In this document: in pieces, positions 35,971-46,950 of the stretch
Layout: each line of letters begins with the position of its first letter
Position numbering within the stretch: position 1 is the first letter of the stretch
Assembly: GCA_905178155.1 (NCBI GenBank)
Contig: CAJINV010000003.1
Span: 5,609,985 to 5,673,984 of the forward strand
Length of the DNA: 64,000 nt
DNA from: Amoebophrya sp. A120
Taxonomy: Eukaryota > Sar > Dinophyceae > Syndiniales > Amoebophryaceae
Direction of reading: 5' to 3'
The notes under the pieces: model-generated
The model's input: only the letters and a program-made list of their open reading frames with translations
Told to the model about the DNA's origin: nothing
The model's database searches: none
Translations under genes and position numbers: made by a program

Positions 35971-38900
35971 TTACAGAAGAAATGCAGCCTCCGTAATCTC
36001 ACCCCAATTTGTGTGCTGTGCCTCCTTGATCTTGGGCAGAAAGTCCAGCGCCAGACTACTCCGCGGACCCGCGAATTTACGCAGCAAAATACGATACCGG
36101 TCCCGTCCGTATTCTACGAAAGGGGAATCCACACCCGCTAGGGCCCTCGACACTGAAGAAAAATTTTTATTTGAGGTGATAAAATGCTGCACAACAAGCA
36201 TGGTACCATTTCACTGTTTAAGCACAAACACTTTCGCTGCACTATGTCTTTCGTCCCCAGCAGGGGAATACACAACTTCCAAGCAGAACATCATCCGGTC
36301 TATACCTGCCAGGAACGCTTCTTCGTAACTGTTTTCGCACTGCTTCAGCTCCTCAGTAAAGGAGCTCTGCGCAGAAGGCGCTTCGTTCTGCTTGTAGAAA
36401 AAGAACAAGGCCTCGAGGATGCGCCGGAGCAGTACACTCACCACGTTCCAGTGCGCAAACTTCTGTCGCTCGTATGGTAGCGCGCCCAAAATCATAGCAG
36501 CTGGGGCGATCTTGTAGATATACCTGTTTTATAATTCGTCTACATTCTAGGACTGCATGTCTTTGTTTCGCAGCTTTTAAATGATCATTGAGGCGGCATC
36601 GTACCACAAAAAAATGGCGCAACGCGAACGCCATATGGAAATCTCAAGCAGGATGACAGCAAAAAACGAACGCAATACAGGTGTTCGAGAGCGAGCTCGA
36701 GCCGCACGGGATTGTGCTGCCACAAATCGAGCGCAACGTGGATGAAGCGCAGCGGTAGCGCAAATTTGGCAAACACATCCCGGTGGATCTCCATCAGTTT
36801 TGTGGCGTGCGTGGGCGTTTTGCTCCCCTTGGCCAGGAAACAGTAGCACAGCATGTCGAAGAGCTCTTCCTTGGTCCACCGCTCCGCGCTCGCCTGCTGA
36901 CTCGAATCGATCGCGAATCCCCGCTGCACGAAAGCCCGGTACTTTCCCCCACTCTCGTCCGGTCGCGCGCTCTTGCGCGTGCCGATCAACTTCAAAAAGG
37001 TCTTCTCCAGTAATTCCGGATTCGCAGCCTTGATCTGGATCAGCTCGTGCAATTTCTGGTACTCCCCGCACGGCGGGCACGCGTCTGGCCGCTTCGCCCA
37101 GTCTGCTACCGTAAAGGGATTCACCACGTCCACGTCGTGGGGCAAGTAATTAAGCAGCACCTGTTGATCGAAAATATTCGTATCATGCGAAGAATGAATG
37201 AATGATTTACCCAACTGACGGGGTTTGTTTTAAGAGGGCTGACTACTGTTCATCATAATCATACATTGGGATAAGCATCTTGCTTGTACCTCTTAGGTAG
37301 GAAGTAGAAGCTGTAGAAACGTCGCCGAGATATAGGTGCTTACTTGCATCCGACTGCACGAGTCGCGCAGCTGCTGGCAGCATACCGCATAAGTAGCGCC
37401 GTTTGATGCAGAAAGCGGGTCCTAAAAACAGAAGAAGTGATACAAAAGACACAAGCCCGCGGCCGCGTCATAGACATAGTCAGCATGTAGCATAAGATTT
37501 TCACTCTTCAGAGTGCAAGCGCGGGGCCTGCGCTCCGACTGAGCGATAAGAAGAAGTGCTCATCAGGATGATCTTTTCGGCTTCGCTTTCATACTTCGCT
37601 GCTGACCACCAGGCACAAGCATCTTAATATACTCGTCACCAGGCTGACTGACAACACTTTCGATCTGTAAAGTAAAATACCCTTCGTCGATCGGCGTCGA
37701 GAATAGCAGCCACCTCCTTTTTGAAGCTCATGCGCACCACCTGCTGCAGTACGTTTGTGGCAAAGATTTCCGCCTGACTCGGTTTTTCCGGCGTGCCCCG
37801 GCCACAGAGATCGAGCGCCTTCAACAGGATGCGCGACCTTGTCTCGAGCTCGCCCTGCGAGCAGTGGAATCCGAGCAGCTCCACGAGGCGGTCGCGTATT
37901 TCCAAATCGGCGTCCCTCAGCAGCAGTAACCGCACCACCATGTCCTGGAAAACCTCCTCGCAGGGCGCCTGCAGCTCAAACAGAATTTCGAGCATCTTGT
38001 AGTACAGAATGGTTGCGTTCAGCGGTGGGAAAGGCAGGGAGCACAGCGCCGTCTTCAGGATGGTGAACACCAGGACCATGTCTTCCTGCACGGACCCGCC
38101 GAGCAGGGACATGCGCAGCAGGTTCTGCACGCACAGCACCAAATCCTCCTCAAAGTTCTGGATATGCAAGAAAAAAACTGTGTAAGTGTAACTCTGTGAT
38201 GCAGAAAATGCAAAACAGTTACACTTGTCATGCTGGAAGTGCGTCATAGGCTACTATCATGCGCGTCTCCACGTACTAGCTGCGCATGACAAGTTTTCCC
38301 TGTAATGCAAAGCGAATTTGTGATGCTGGTCTTCCTACAGAGTTACACCTACACAGTTTTTTTCCTGGATACTGGATGACCGGCAAGTAGTACACCTCCT
38401 CGGCGAAAAACTGCGCCACCTCGGACGCGGCTTTTTGGAATTCGGTCGTGCGCCCGAACTCGCTGTGGCCCGCGTCCCCCTCGATCTCGTGGAACATCAG
38501 ACGCTCCTTGTCAAACACCGCCTGCATGGGCAGCCACAGGGGCACCTGGAAGTGCCGCATGCGCTCCAGCATGCCGCCCTTGCCGCTCGCCTTCTTCATC
38601 GCCGTGATAATGGGCAGCGGGCCCCAGGGCACTGCCTTCTTGAATTTGTCGTACTCGATCAGAGGCCGCCGCAACGGATCGGGGGAGGCAGCCAGGTGCT
38701 GTTTCTCGACCAGTGTCGTGTACAGAAACTCCAGCTTCGACTGCAGTTCGAGGACTCTATCACCTTGCACGATACTAGTTGTACTCCCGTGTTGGGCAGT
38801 GGAACTGCTGCTGCCGCCCTGCTGCTGCAGCGGCGACAGCAGACAGTCCAGCTTCTTGACCCGCGGGATTTTGTCCTTCACCTTCTCCAGGATCGCCTGG

Positions 38901-39538
38901 ATGTCGGCCTCGTTCTTCTCCTGCAGCGCCTTCGTCAGGTGCGCAATCGACAACAAGCACGCGTACACGGGGAACTGGACTCCGTGGTAATTCGAAGAAG
39001 TAGAAGAGCGACTGCTCGCATCACCTGCCGAAGATCCTCGTCCAGCAGCGGCAGCAGGACCGCTTTCCCCGCCGACATGTTGAAGTAGATCCTGGTTATT
39101 TGAGGATGTTTTCAGCAGTTCGGCCTCCTCCTCAAATGCGAGGTCGAGAATGCGGTTCAGCGTTTTGAAGTACTCCTCGTCCTGCAGCACCTTGCAGGAC
39201 ACCAGTTCCGCGAAAAACTTGAGCAACACGGTGACGTCGGCGAAATTGCCCGTGTAGAGCGCGACCTGCAGCCCAAAAAAGCACTTGTCGAACCAGTCCT
39301 TGACAAAGAGTTGCTGCTTTCCCTGGTTGTGGATCAGGCCCAACAGCGTGGCATACACGTGGCTTTTGTGGCTCAGCTTCCGCACACAGTCGTACATCAC
39401 CTCGAGCAGTTCGCGGGACACCTGCTCGAGTGAGTCCTCGATCCGCCCATAAAACTCCTTCAGCCGCGAGGCATCGAACTTGGCCTCGTCGCCGAGGCCG
39501 ATCACCTGCTCTCGCAACTTCTGCCGTGCCTGGTCCAT
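35971..39538 (-). CDS. NCBP1: Nuclear cap-binding protein, large subunit (CBP80)
   Basis: CBP80 partners CBP20 to bind the 5' cap of nuclear transcripts and is built of MIF4G-like helical repeats. The start at 39538 (MDQARQKLREQVIGL) opens a 1.2-kb exon with VYATLLGLIHNQGK and LKFFAELVSCKVL, matching the first MIF4G domain (YTTLVGLLN, RFLSDLVNC). Removing the introner at 38163-38371 joins PVIQNFEEDLVLCVQ. Later exons are about 38162-37690, 37425-37345, 37160-36690, 36515-36320 and 36153-35971. GT-AG joins give SRMQVLLNYLPHD, LEHLYIYKIAPAAMILGALP and LAVSRALAGVDSP, all in frame. ELFDMLCYCFLAKGSKTPTH resembles the third helical domain. One join, between the 37.7-kb and 37.4-kb exons, I could not fix. 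Low-complexity Ser/Gln insertions sit near 38.8-39.1 kb. Confidence 0.8.
38163..38371. mobile_element. Introner G (family G, 209 bp) in CBP80
   Basis: Ends TATGCAAGAAAAAAACTGTG and complement TATCCAGGAAAAAAACTGTG, continuing TAGGTGTAACTCTG. Duplication CTGGA at 38158-38162 and 38372-38376. Excision gives PVIQNFEEDL. Confidence 0.92.
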
Positions 39539-40396
39539 CCTTCCGCAGGGTAAGGTGGGATAAATGCTTCTGTGGTATATCTATGGAACAAACGGAAGAT
39601 CCTCTACTTACATGTCCTGAAAACTAACGTAGGGTCATAACGTGCGGAAGAGGAGGTGAGACGGAAACCAGAATGGTAAAAGGGGTAAGAAAGATATGTC
39701 TAGTAAAACGCTACTTCATCGTGTGGGGTGTGCTGAAGACGGGGCGATGTTGCTTAATATTGGAAGAGAGCGCCGTCGCTCGCCTTGTCTTTAGTCACTT
39801 GTGCCAATCATAGTACAGAATTGATTCGCTGGAAAATCGCTGAAAAAGAAAAACATTGTAAAATTTAAAAATTGATGTAAAAAGTGGTTGAGAAGCAGTT
39901 CACGTCGACAATCGAAGTCGCGTCGTTCTGATCACACTTTTGCGTTTGACGATCTGGAGCTTGACGATTGTGTGACGGTCGTTAGGAAAAGCACAACAAA
40001 AAGATACTTTCGATGCTGATCGATAGAAGCGACAACGGCATAATTTCGATCAGGGGATACAAGTGTGCAGCCGATCATGCGCGAGCATCTGCCGTAAAAT
40101 TGCTTCTGAATCTGATCTGTGTCAACTACAAAATCCTAGGTCAATAATGATCCGGAGAAATTACGGTAGCGGTATTTGCCTGCACGCCTTGCGATCATCA
40201 TCATATTGATTCATTGACACAGGTGGTGTTTTGCGATCACAGCATCCGGTGCAAATCAAGAACATACTGCTTTCGGATCAGAGTACGTGAGCATGCCGCC
40301 CCTGCAGCAAAGGAGCACTATGCGCTTGGTTATCGATCTTGGTCATGCCGCTCGCGATGATGACGTCTAAAAAAGCAAGTAGTCCGGCTTAGCGCC
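39539..40396. other. Intergenic stretch
   Basis: About 860 bp between the RidA stop codon and the CBP80 start. AT-rich, with no reading frame worth calling. It should contain the CBP80 promoter and the RidA 3' UTR. Confidence 0.4.
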
Positions 40397-41948
40397 TCAT
40401 GATTCTGCCACGGCTACAACCGCAGCCACCTCAACACTTACGCCGCGAGGAAGACTGCCGCTACCAACGGCGAATCGCGAATGGGCTCCGATCTCTGCCC
40501 CGAAGAGGTCGCACAGCATGTCGCTGCACCCATTAATCACCTGCCAGTCAGCTAGTATTGATTCCGCAACAATGAAAGCATACTAGCCAAACAGAGCAAC
40601 AAAACACGAGAGTGTGAGTGAGTGAAACAAAATCTATAGGTAAATCATTCTCAGCACAGATACAGCGCCTAGTACTACAGCGCCTAGTACTAGCAGTAAT
40701 TGTCCTCCAAGCAGTCGTACTAAATTCATACCTTAGGGTGGTCACCAAACAGCGGCTCGCCGTTCACAAACCCTTGGACGTTAAGAAAGGCTTTGATTTT
40801 TCCCAGGTCCCCGCCAGGACAAGCAAGTTTCAGATTTCGCAGAAGTGTATCAAATGTAAAAATGTCTGGGTCTGGAAACTTGTGATGCATGTCAGTAAAC
40901 AGAAAGCGCCTTGTAATGCACCGCCAAGCATGACAGATTTTCTCGTGGCTCTCTGTTGCGTATTCCGCATGAGAAACATCATTTTTGCATGACAGACAAG
41001 AGGAGGTCTTCGTGGCCACGCAATACAGAATTCACAGTCATGCCAAACCAGCATGAGAAATCTCGAAATCTTCCAGACCCAGACATTTTTGCAATCCATA
41101 AAGTGACACGCAGCACAGCCGGGCGGCGACCTGCGCCAGCTCAAGGGAGACTTCTTATTGAGAGGAAAAATCTCCCCTCCCCATATTGAAAACGCATCCG
41201 TTTGAAAATTTGTGATGCAGATTTGAGGTCACAAATCCTGTCTGTGTTGCGGGAAGGCAAAGCCAGAGAGTCCGCCGCATTATGCCGGCGGTTTGTGATG
41301 CTGTTGGGCTTACAGAGCCGACATCTGTCATGCTAGTCCCCTACGTCAGAACCTCTCGATCCAGGCTCGGCATATGCCTGCAGTCCTCTCCAGCAAGACA
41401 GACCTGATTTGTGTACGCAAATCCAGCATCACAAACTTCGTTTCGATATGGGGAGGGGGGATTTTTCCCCTTGATACTTCTGCGCCGACCTTCCCACAGA
41501 CAAACTGCGTGTGGTCGGCAGGAGCAGTGAGGCCCTTGGCGCTGGCTTTTGCCTCGTCCTGGATCAGCTCGGACCCCGTTAGGATTTCGGGAATTCGTCC
41601 GGAGATGTAAACCACATCACCATGTCGGCGAAACGGCAGGAAGTTACCACCGGGCTTCGAAATGGAAGTTTGAATGCAGCGCAAAAAACTTGTGTCTGCG
41701 CGGTGTTCCGCTGGTAGTAATGAATCACACATGCACCATGGCTGCTAGGTTATTTTATGCAAAATTTTTTATAATTTCTCTAGTACTGCAGTTTCTCTTT
41801 AGGAAGCAAAGAAAAACGGCAGGCGCATGCGTGGTTCGTTGCTCCTCAGAAACCCGGCGCGACGACACCTGTTTCTATACATCTTCGTAATCGGCAGGAC
41901 AATGCCGTACTCGTCGAGTAGGCGTTGCTCCGGCGCAGAAAGAGCCAT
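40397..41948 (-). CDS. RidA/YjgF/UK114-family protein
   Basis: RidA-family proteins form trimers; several hydrolyse reactive enamine/imine intermediates of amino-acid metabolism. The gene starts at 41948 (MALSAPEQRLLDEYGIVLP) and continues PGGNFLPFRRHGDVVYISG. Excising two introners (41156-41476 and 40848-41100) restores GKVGAEVSLELAQVAARLCC and VSLLRNLKLACPGGDLGKIK, exactly the family core. The next exon ends GEPLFGDHPK, its GTATGA donor joining ACTGGCAG to give VINGCSDMLCDLFG, then HSRFAVGSGSLPRGVSVEV to the stop at 40397. The arrangement (GKVG, GD..K, GFVN, DHPKVINGCS, SLP.GV.VEV) matches the YjgF group with an N-terminal extension. The first intron (between ITK and PGG) does not give clean GT-AG borders. 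Confidence 0.88.
40848..41100. mobile_element. Introner A4 (family A, 253 bp) in RidA gene
   Basis: Ends TATCAAATGTAAAAATGTCT and complement TATGGATTGCAAAAATGTCT. Duplication AAGTG at 40843-40847 and 41101-41105. Excision gives CVSLLRNLKL. Interior closely resembles A2 and A5. Confidence 0.92.
41156..41476. mobile_element. Introner H (family H, 321 bp) in RidA gene
   Basis: Ends TATTGAGAGGAAAAATCTCC and complement TATCAAGGGGAAAAATCCCC, then a CCTCCCC arm. Duplication CTTCT at 41151-41155 and 41477-41481. Excision gives GAEVSLELAQV. Confidence 0.92.
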
Positions 41949-42227
41949 TATCTGATTTCAAGTACGTCGTAGTTGCAGAAGTTCACGACCGGCAACAAGT
42001 CGCAGCTACTGATACTCCAAAAATGAAAGAACTACATCGCCGGGCAGATAGTTGCAAACACACGGGCACGAAAAAGCCGACGTCGGCATCATCACTGTTG
42101 AAATGAGCGACCGAACTGCCGGCGTGTCCACAGTGAATAATTTGATGCGAGTCGACGAAAAGTAGCGAAACGGACATAAGTGGTGTACATTCTTGCTGTA
42201 GTACAAGCACGAACGCTGGTGTTTAAT

Positions 42228-44123
42228 TCATGTGGCAACAACTCGCGAAGTGCGAAGAGTCGCGGACTTGCCGACGCTATCTTCTGTCGTGGGGCTGCTG
42301 CCCTGGGCCGTGCCATCCGCTAGATCGTACTCCAGGCCTTCATTTTTAGCATCTTCCTCATCAAAATCACCATCAAGTTCATTCTGATCGACATTCCTCT
42401 TCGCAAGCACCGCGCGCAAATCGCCCATCCAGATTGGCTGGCCCACTGGACGGTGTGTCGTACTGGTGTTGACCTCAATCAACGGCACTTCTTTAGCACT
42501 TGCCGACCTGTTATCGTCTTCCTCGTGACGCATGCCTCGTTTTCCGATATAGTCCTTGTCCCTATGTTGCTGCTCGCATTCAGCAGCCACATCCACCTGC
42601 TGTCGCGCCGCCAAGACTTGCTTAAGTTCCGGCATGAGGAGTTGTGAATTCGCCTTCCGCGCCCTGATGCCGCTGATTGAAAACAGTGAGTCTTCTTGTG
42701 GCTGCTCGCTCAATTCAGTCGCCCCAGGGGGCAACATCTTGCTACCCAAGCGGCCGCCTTGCTGTAGCGCGCCTTCCTCATCAAGAGTGGCTTTGTGTGG
42801 CAGCTCCGAGGTCTCGTATTGCGTTCTTTCGCTTTTAGCCCGCCCATTCCGTCCGTTACTGAAGCTTGATCCTGTGGAAACCCGACGAGCATTGTTTTCG
42901 AACGCTGTATCCTTGTCGTCGTTACTCACAGTGGTGGAGGTAGCATTCGGGTTATAATCACACGCATCCATCCACGAACGGGCGCGATCTAGCTGCACCA
43001 CAGCCTCGCGCCAGTTTCGTGACCGCAATCCCGCGAGAAGTTTTTCGCCGGCAATCTCGACGCTAGGTTGCGGTTTCTCAATTTCGGGGTGAGCCCCCCG
43101 TCCCTGCAGTGTATAGACAGGCAAGCTGACCACTTGGTCCCGACCCAAATGCATTCGTAATCTCGCAGTTCCCTCCGTGCAACGCAGCCAGAGTTCGCGC
43201 ATCCGCCCTGCCAGCCAGATGGACCGCGTCGTGCCTCGATAAAACGCAAATACATCTGGCGTCCACGTGCGAAGTGTTCGCGACGCAGCAGAAATGTCCT
43301 GGCTCTGGCAGCTGAGCCCATAGCCCTCCAGTACCAGTTCCTGTAACTGCCACAGGTCCGCTGCATGCTGCTTCAACACAGGTGTCAGGCTTTCTGTTGT
43401 CTCGTCGCACAACTTGTAGTTCTTGTTTTTACAGGATAGTTTACAACTTGCGTCAAGAGAAGCTCCCCGACCGTAGTATTGTTCCGCGTGCCGCGTCCAC
43501 AGTTGTATCGAAGCCGCAACTTCTTCCTGTAAGAGCCAGCGAAATGCTTCGTGGCGCATGTCCGCATAGCCTTCCTTGCTGCACCGCGCGAGGTCTGCCG
43601 AAAGACCTTGGCTGCCGAGTTCTACCTCCTGCACCCACCGAATGCACTTCTGCAGAGTGCGCAGAAATTCCAGCGAACTGGCACGCAGCGGCCTGTAGTA
43701 GTGTTTCTCGATAAGTGTGCGCAGCGAAAAAATGCAGGCATTGGTAGAAGACGAGGACCTCACGGCGTTGTCCTCTCCGGCTGTGTCGACCTTGGCTCTT
43801 TTCCTGCACGCCGCAGAAAGACGGAGAAAGCTTAGCTCTCGAAACTGCGACGTACGTCCACCGCGCTGCGCAGCGGAGCTTTCTTTTGCCTGGTTCATAC
43901 TTGCATCTGGATCTGGTGTGATCAATCCTCCTCCTGGACCCTCACACACTTGTCGCCGTTCGGAAACGGAATTAGATTCGTCTTGCTTAGATTCACATAT
44001 TGCGAAAGCGCCAGGAGCACCCGCGTCTTCGCCTTGTTTTTCTTCTTGGTCCGGTTCCCTGTTGTGTGTGGGCAATACGACTTCGTCCCACCAGTCGCCA
44101 TGATGCTTAACAATAGAGGCCAT
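42228..44123 (-). CDS. Uncharacterised 631-residue protein, single exon
   Basis: One uninterrupted frame from ATG at 44123 (MASIVKHHGDWWDEVVLP) to TAG near 42228. The first 120 residues are disordered and acidic. Residues about 130-400 are helical and rich in Trp, Arg and Leu (SLRTLIEKHYYRPLRASSLE and similar), suggesting a folded helical domain. The C-terminal 200 are low-complexity and acidic, with two related short helices, LLMPELKQVLAARQ and MGDLRAVLAKRN. I recognise no family. It is the only long intronless gene here besides the 46951-48978 and CIAO3 frames. Confidence 0.7.
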   Translation of the reverse strand: MASIVKHHGDWWDEVVLPTHNREPDQEEKQGEDAGAPGAFAICESKQDESNSVSERRQVCEGPGGGLITPDPDASMNQAKESSAAQRGGRTSQFRELSFLRLSAACRKRAKVDTAGEDNAVRSSSSTNACIFSLRTLIEKHYYRPLRASSLEFLRTLQKCIRWVQEVELGSQGLSADLARCSKEGYADMRHEAFRWLLQEEVAASIQLWTRHAEQYYGRGASLDASCKLSCKNKNYKLCDETTESLTPVLKQHAADLWQLQELVLEGYGLSCQSQDISAASRTLRTWTPDVFAFYRGTTRSIWLAGRMRELWLRCTEGTARLRMHLGRDQVVSLPVYTLQGRGAHPEIEKPQPSVEIAGEKLLAGLRSRNWREAVVQLDRARSWMDACDYNPNATSTTVSNDDKDTAFENNARRVSTGSSFSNGRNGRAKSERTQYETSELPHKATLDEEGALQQGGRLGSKMLPPGATELSEQPQEDSLFSISGIRARKANSQLLMPELKQVLAARQQVDVAAECEQQHRDKDYIGKRGMRHEEDDNRSASAKEVPLIEVNTSTTHRPVGQPIWMGDLRAVLAKRNVDQNELDGDFDEEDAKNEGLEYDLADGTAQGSSPTTEDSVGKSATLRTSRVVAT

Positions 44124-45244
44124 AGAAGTTTTTTGTGTGTCGAGTCATGTATGCTTCGGGACTGAAAGATGCCGATCTTGAAGTTTTGCCTGTCCGTGAT
44201 CTGTAGTCGTTCTACAAGCCTCAGTGTCAATACACGAAATGTGATCGCCATCGATGTCATGATCTAGATCTTCACTAGAAAAATACTAGTCCCCCAAAAA
44301 GTAAAGTGAACCAAGGTCGCGATTGCAACGACAATATCATCGAGAGCGGCGAAAACCGTGCGTCTTTCAAAGACAGTTCCAGCTCTACTGATGGAACGCA
44401 AATTCAGAGTCGGTGCGTTTTAGCGAAAAACACCTCTGTCTTGGAACAACACCATCAGAGAAATACGAAGCTTCCCAGACACCACGGATGCCTACGTTGC
44501 GATGAAGGTGGCCTCGCCACTGAGAGTAGCAAGCCAAATTCTTTGCTATACACGATCGCGATGTCGCGTTTCGGTTTTCAACATTTGTGATGTTGTTGTA
44601 GCCTTTGCTCACTTGACAACAACGGAGCTGCACACGTGTCTGCTCCATGATTCCCGGCGTTGAAACGTTTCCTTTATGTGAATTCTTACTGTAACAGATA
44701 ACCCTGCAGCTCGTGAAATTTGGGAATGCTTTGCGGGATTCGTTTGAATTTGTGAACTTCCCGCAGAGATTTTACACGCGCTCTACAACCAGGTTAAAGC
44801 TCTATTTCATGACATCGTCTTCAATTGAAGATGTAGAGCAGCAACTACAAGCACTACGTGCCCGACAGTTCTTAGCCTCATGATTGTACGTAAGATGTTT
44901 ACAAAAGCCCATGATTGAGTGGCGCATGAGGTCAAGATAGATTTGTTTCTTGTTCGAGTTGAACCCACATCAAAAAAATTCGTTGGAACGCTCTTTTTCT
45001 GACCAAGTTGGCTACTTTTACCTTCATACGCTATTCGGTATTTTCTTATGTTAAGTAAGGCACTCCCCCTCCTCGTTGTGCCATCGATATTGCCCTACTT
45101 CCTGTATGACGGTGAAAACATCATCAGCAGTGAGGATATGTATCCCGATCGATGGAGAGATGCAAGGACCGCAAATTTCAATGAGGGCGGCAGTTCAACA
45201 ACAACTCCTCGCACTCACATCGCGTTGATCAGCCCCCACCCCTC
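44124..45244. other. Intergenic stretch
   Basis: About 1.1 kb upstream of the 42228-44123 gene. AT-rich after 44650. No supported gene, repeat or introner. Confidence 0.4.
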
Positions 45245-46815
45245 CTAGCAGCCCGTCTCCTGTCGGATCAGGAGTCCAATTTCCTTGTCGATTCCGGCGT
45301 CCAGGTCATCCGCAACCTGATTTACGATGTCTTTCACGATGTCGTCGGCGAGCTGAGACCAGACCTGCCACGAAGTCCCCGTTTGGTCGCGCAGCGGCGC
45401 CTCGCGCGCGATCTGCAGGTGCCGCTTGAAGTTGTAGCGGTAGTTTTCCAATTCCCGAAAGGTTGTGTCGGACACCCGCGGAAGCTCGCGCAAAGCGACG
45501 TAGGTGTCCAAACATTTGTCCTCCTCCGCGAGAATAGCAGTACCGTCCTGCGCGAAGGGCAGCTTCGCATTGATCTTCGTACTACCCATTTTCGAACCGG
45601 CACCGGCCTCCGAGTCGCGTGCCACGACCCCGTCCCGCTTGGATGTTGTCGGCTCCTGCGAGGCTAGAAGAAACCGGTCGTCGTCGTCCGCGTCGTCTTC
45701 GAATTTTTCGTCGTCGTACGCATTGTATCGTAAGAAAAGCAAAAGACTGTTACCCTGCAAGGATTTTGCAACATCACAAGTTCGCTACACATTACAAAGA
45801 AAACGTGCCATGCGAAAATCCTAAGGGAAAAGATCGCTAAAAATCACTTGTCTTGCATGTGCAGCAAGACAAACACTTCAGTGATGCATTTTTTGCATTA
45901 CAGGTTTACAGTGAAACAGTTTTTTCTTTGCATACATTGCTCCCGCTGTCGACTGCCGGCTGGTCGGGATCCCGCAAGTTCCGGAGTACGTACCCCTCGG
46001 GCAGGGTCTGGAACCGGTCTTGCAGCTTATCAAATGCACATATGTCTGGGTCAGGAAACTTGTGATGCAAGCCAGGGAGTACTGGGCGCACTGTCATACG
46101 ACGTGGCCAAGCATGACAAGTTTTTGCGCTGCTATGTGTAGCGTATTCCGCATGGCAGACTGCGCTTTTGCATGACAGACAAAGCGATCTTTTTACACCT
46201 ACGCATGACAGAGCTCCGAGTCATGTCAGACAAGCATGACTGTGTTCCGGCTACTCCGGATCGCAATCGATGGAGGGCGGGACCTGCACCGGCGACAGGC
46301 GCTACCCAACCAACCAACCAACCAACCAAATCTGGCAATCTTCCAGACCCAGACATTTTTGCAGTTCATACAGCTTCTGCGCCCGCAGTTCCTGCGTCGC
46401 CTGCTTTTTCACCTCGCTGAAACTCTTCACGGACTCGCGCAGCAGATGCTGGCTCGCACGGAACTTTTGCGCCAGCGGATCCATACTTCCTCCGCTCAAA
46501 TGATACTTGCGTTGCAACTGCCTCTCGAGGCTTTCCAGCTTGTTCTCCTGCTGAATGCGGTCACGAATACTCTTCTCGCGGTCTGTCTGTGCAGATGGAA
46601 ATCGCTGTTTCCCGAACTTCGAGACCAGGCTAAGAGGATCATCTTCGGGTTGATCATGTCCGCGTGGTCATAAAAGGCGCGTGAAAGCAAGAGTGGATCT
46701 GCTCCAAAAGGCAGTGCAAAAGCAATATCCGACTCGCTCTCATGCAAACTCTTCAAGTAGGAGGTAGAATTACGGCGCTGATTTGTTCCGCACGCATCAA
46801 CAGCCCGGTCTTCAT
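45245..46815 (-). CDS. Coiled-coil protein, unknown function, split by two introners
   Basis: Proposed start at 46815 (MKTGLLMRAEQISA), joined by a GTAATT donor to a CAG acceptor near 46590, giving AEQISATDREKSIRDRIQ. The next part is a heptad-like coiled coil (KLESLERQLQRKYH and QHLLRESVKSFSEVKKQ). Removing the introner at 46028-46370 gives AQKLQDRFQTLPEGYVLR, and removing that at 45726-45934 gives SGSNAYDDEKFEDDADDDD. The acidic stretch leads into a C-terminal helical part with RELENYRYNFKRHLQI and the stop at 45245. About 330 residues. A structural or ciliary role would be a guess; no family is recognised. If the first exon is wrong, an alternative ATG is at 46484. Confidence 0.6.
45726..45934. 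mobile_element. Introner I (family I, 209 bp)
   Basis: Imperfect ends TATCGTAAGAAAAGCAAAAG and complement TATGCAAAGAAAAAACTGTT. Duplication CATTG at 45721-45725 and 45935-45939. Excision gives SGSNAYDDEKF. Confidence 0.85.
46028..46370. mobile_element. Introner A5 (family A, 343 bp) with a CCAA repeat
   Basis: Ends TATCAAATGCACATATGTCT and complement TATGAACTGCAAAAATGTCT. Duplication CAGCT at 46023-46027 and 46371-46375. Excision gives AQKLQDRFQT. Contains a (CCAA) microsatellite at about 46305-46330. Confidence 0.92.
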
Positions 46816-46950
46816 GGTAGTGAAAGTTGAAGCATGTCCCGAAACGAACCAAAACAAGAAACATAAGTCAGGGACACATTGCATGCCTTGCTTCAATTTC
46901 TGTGGACCGTGCGAACACCTGTACGTGCCCGGTCGAGAAACAAGTTTCTT

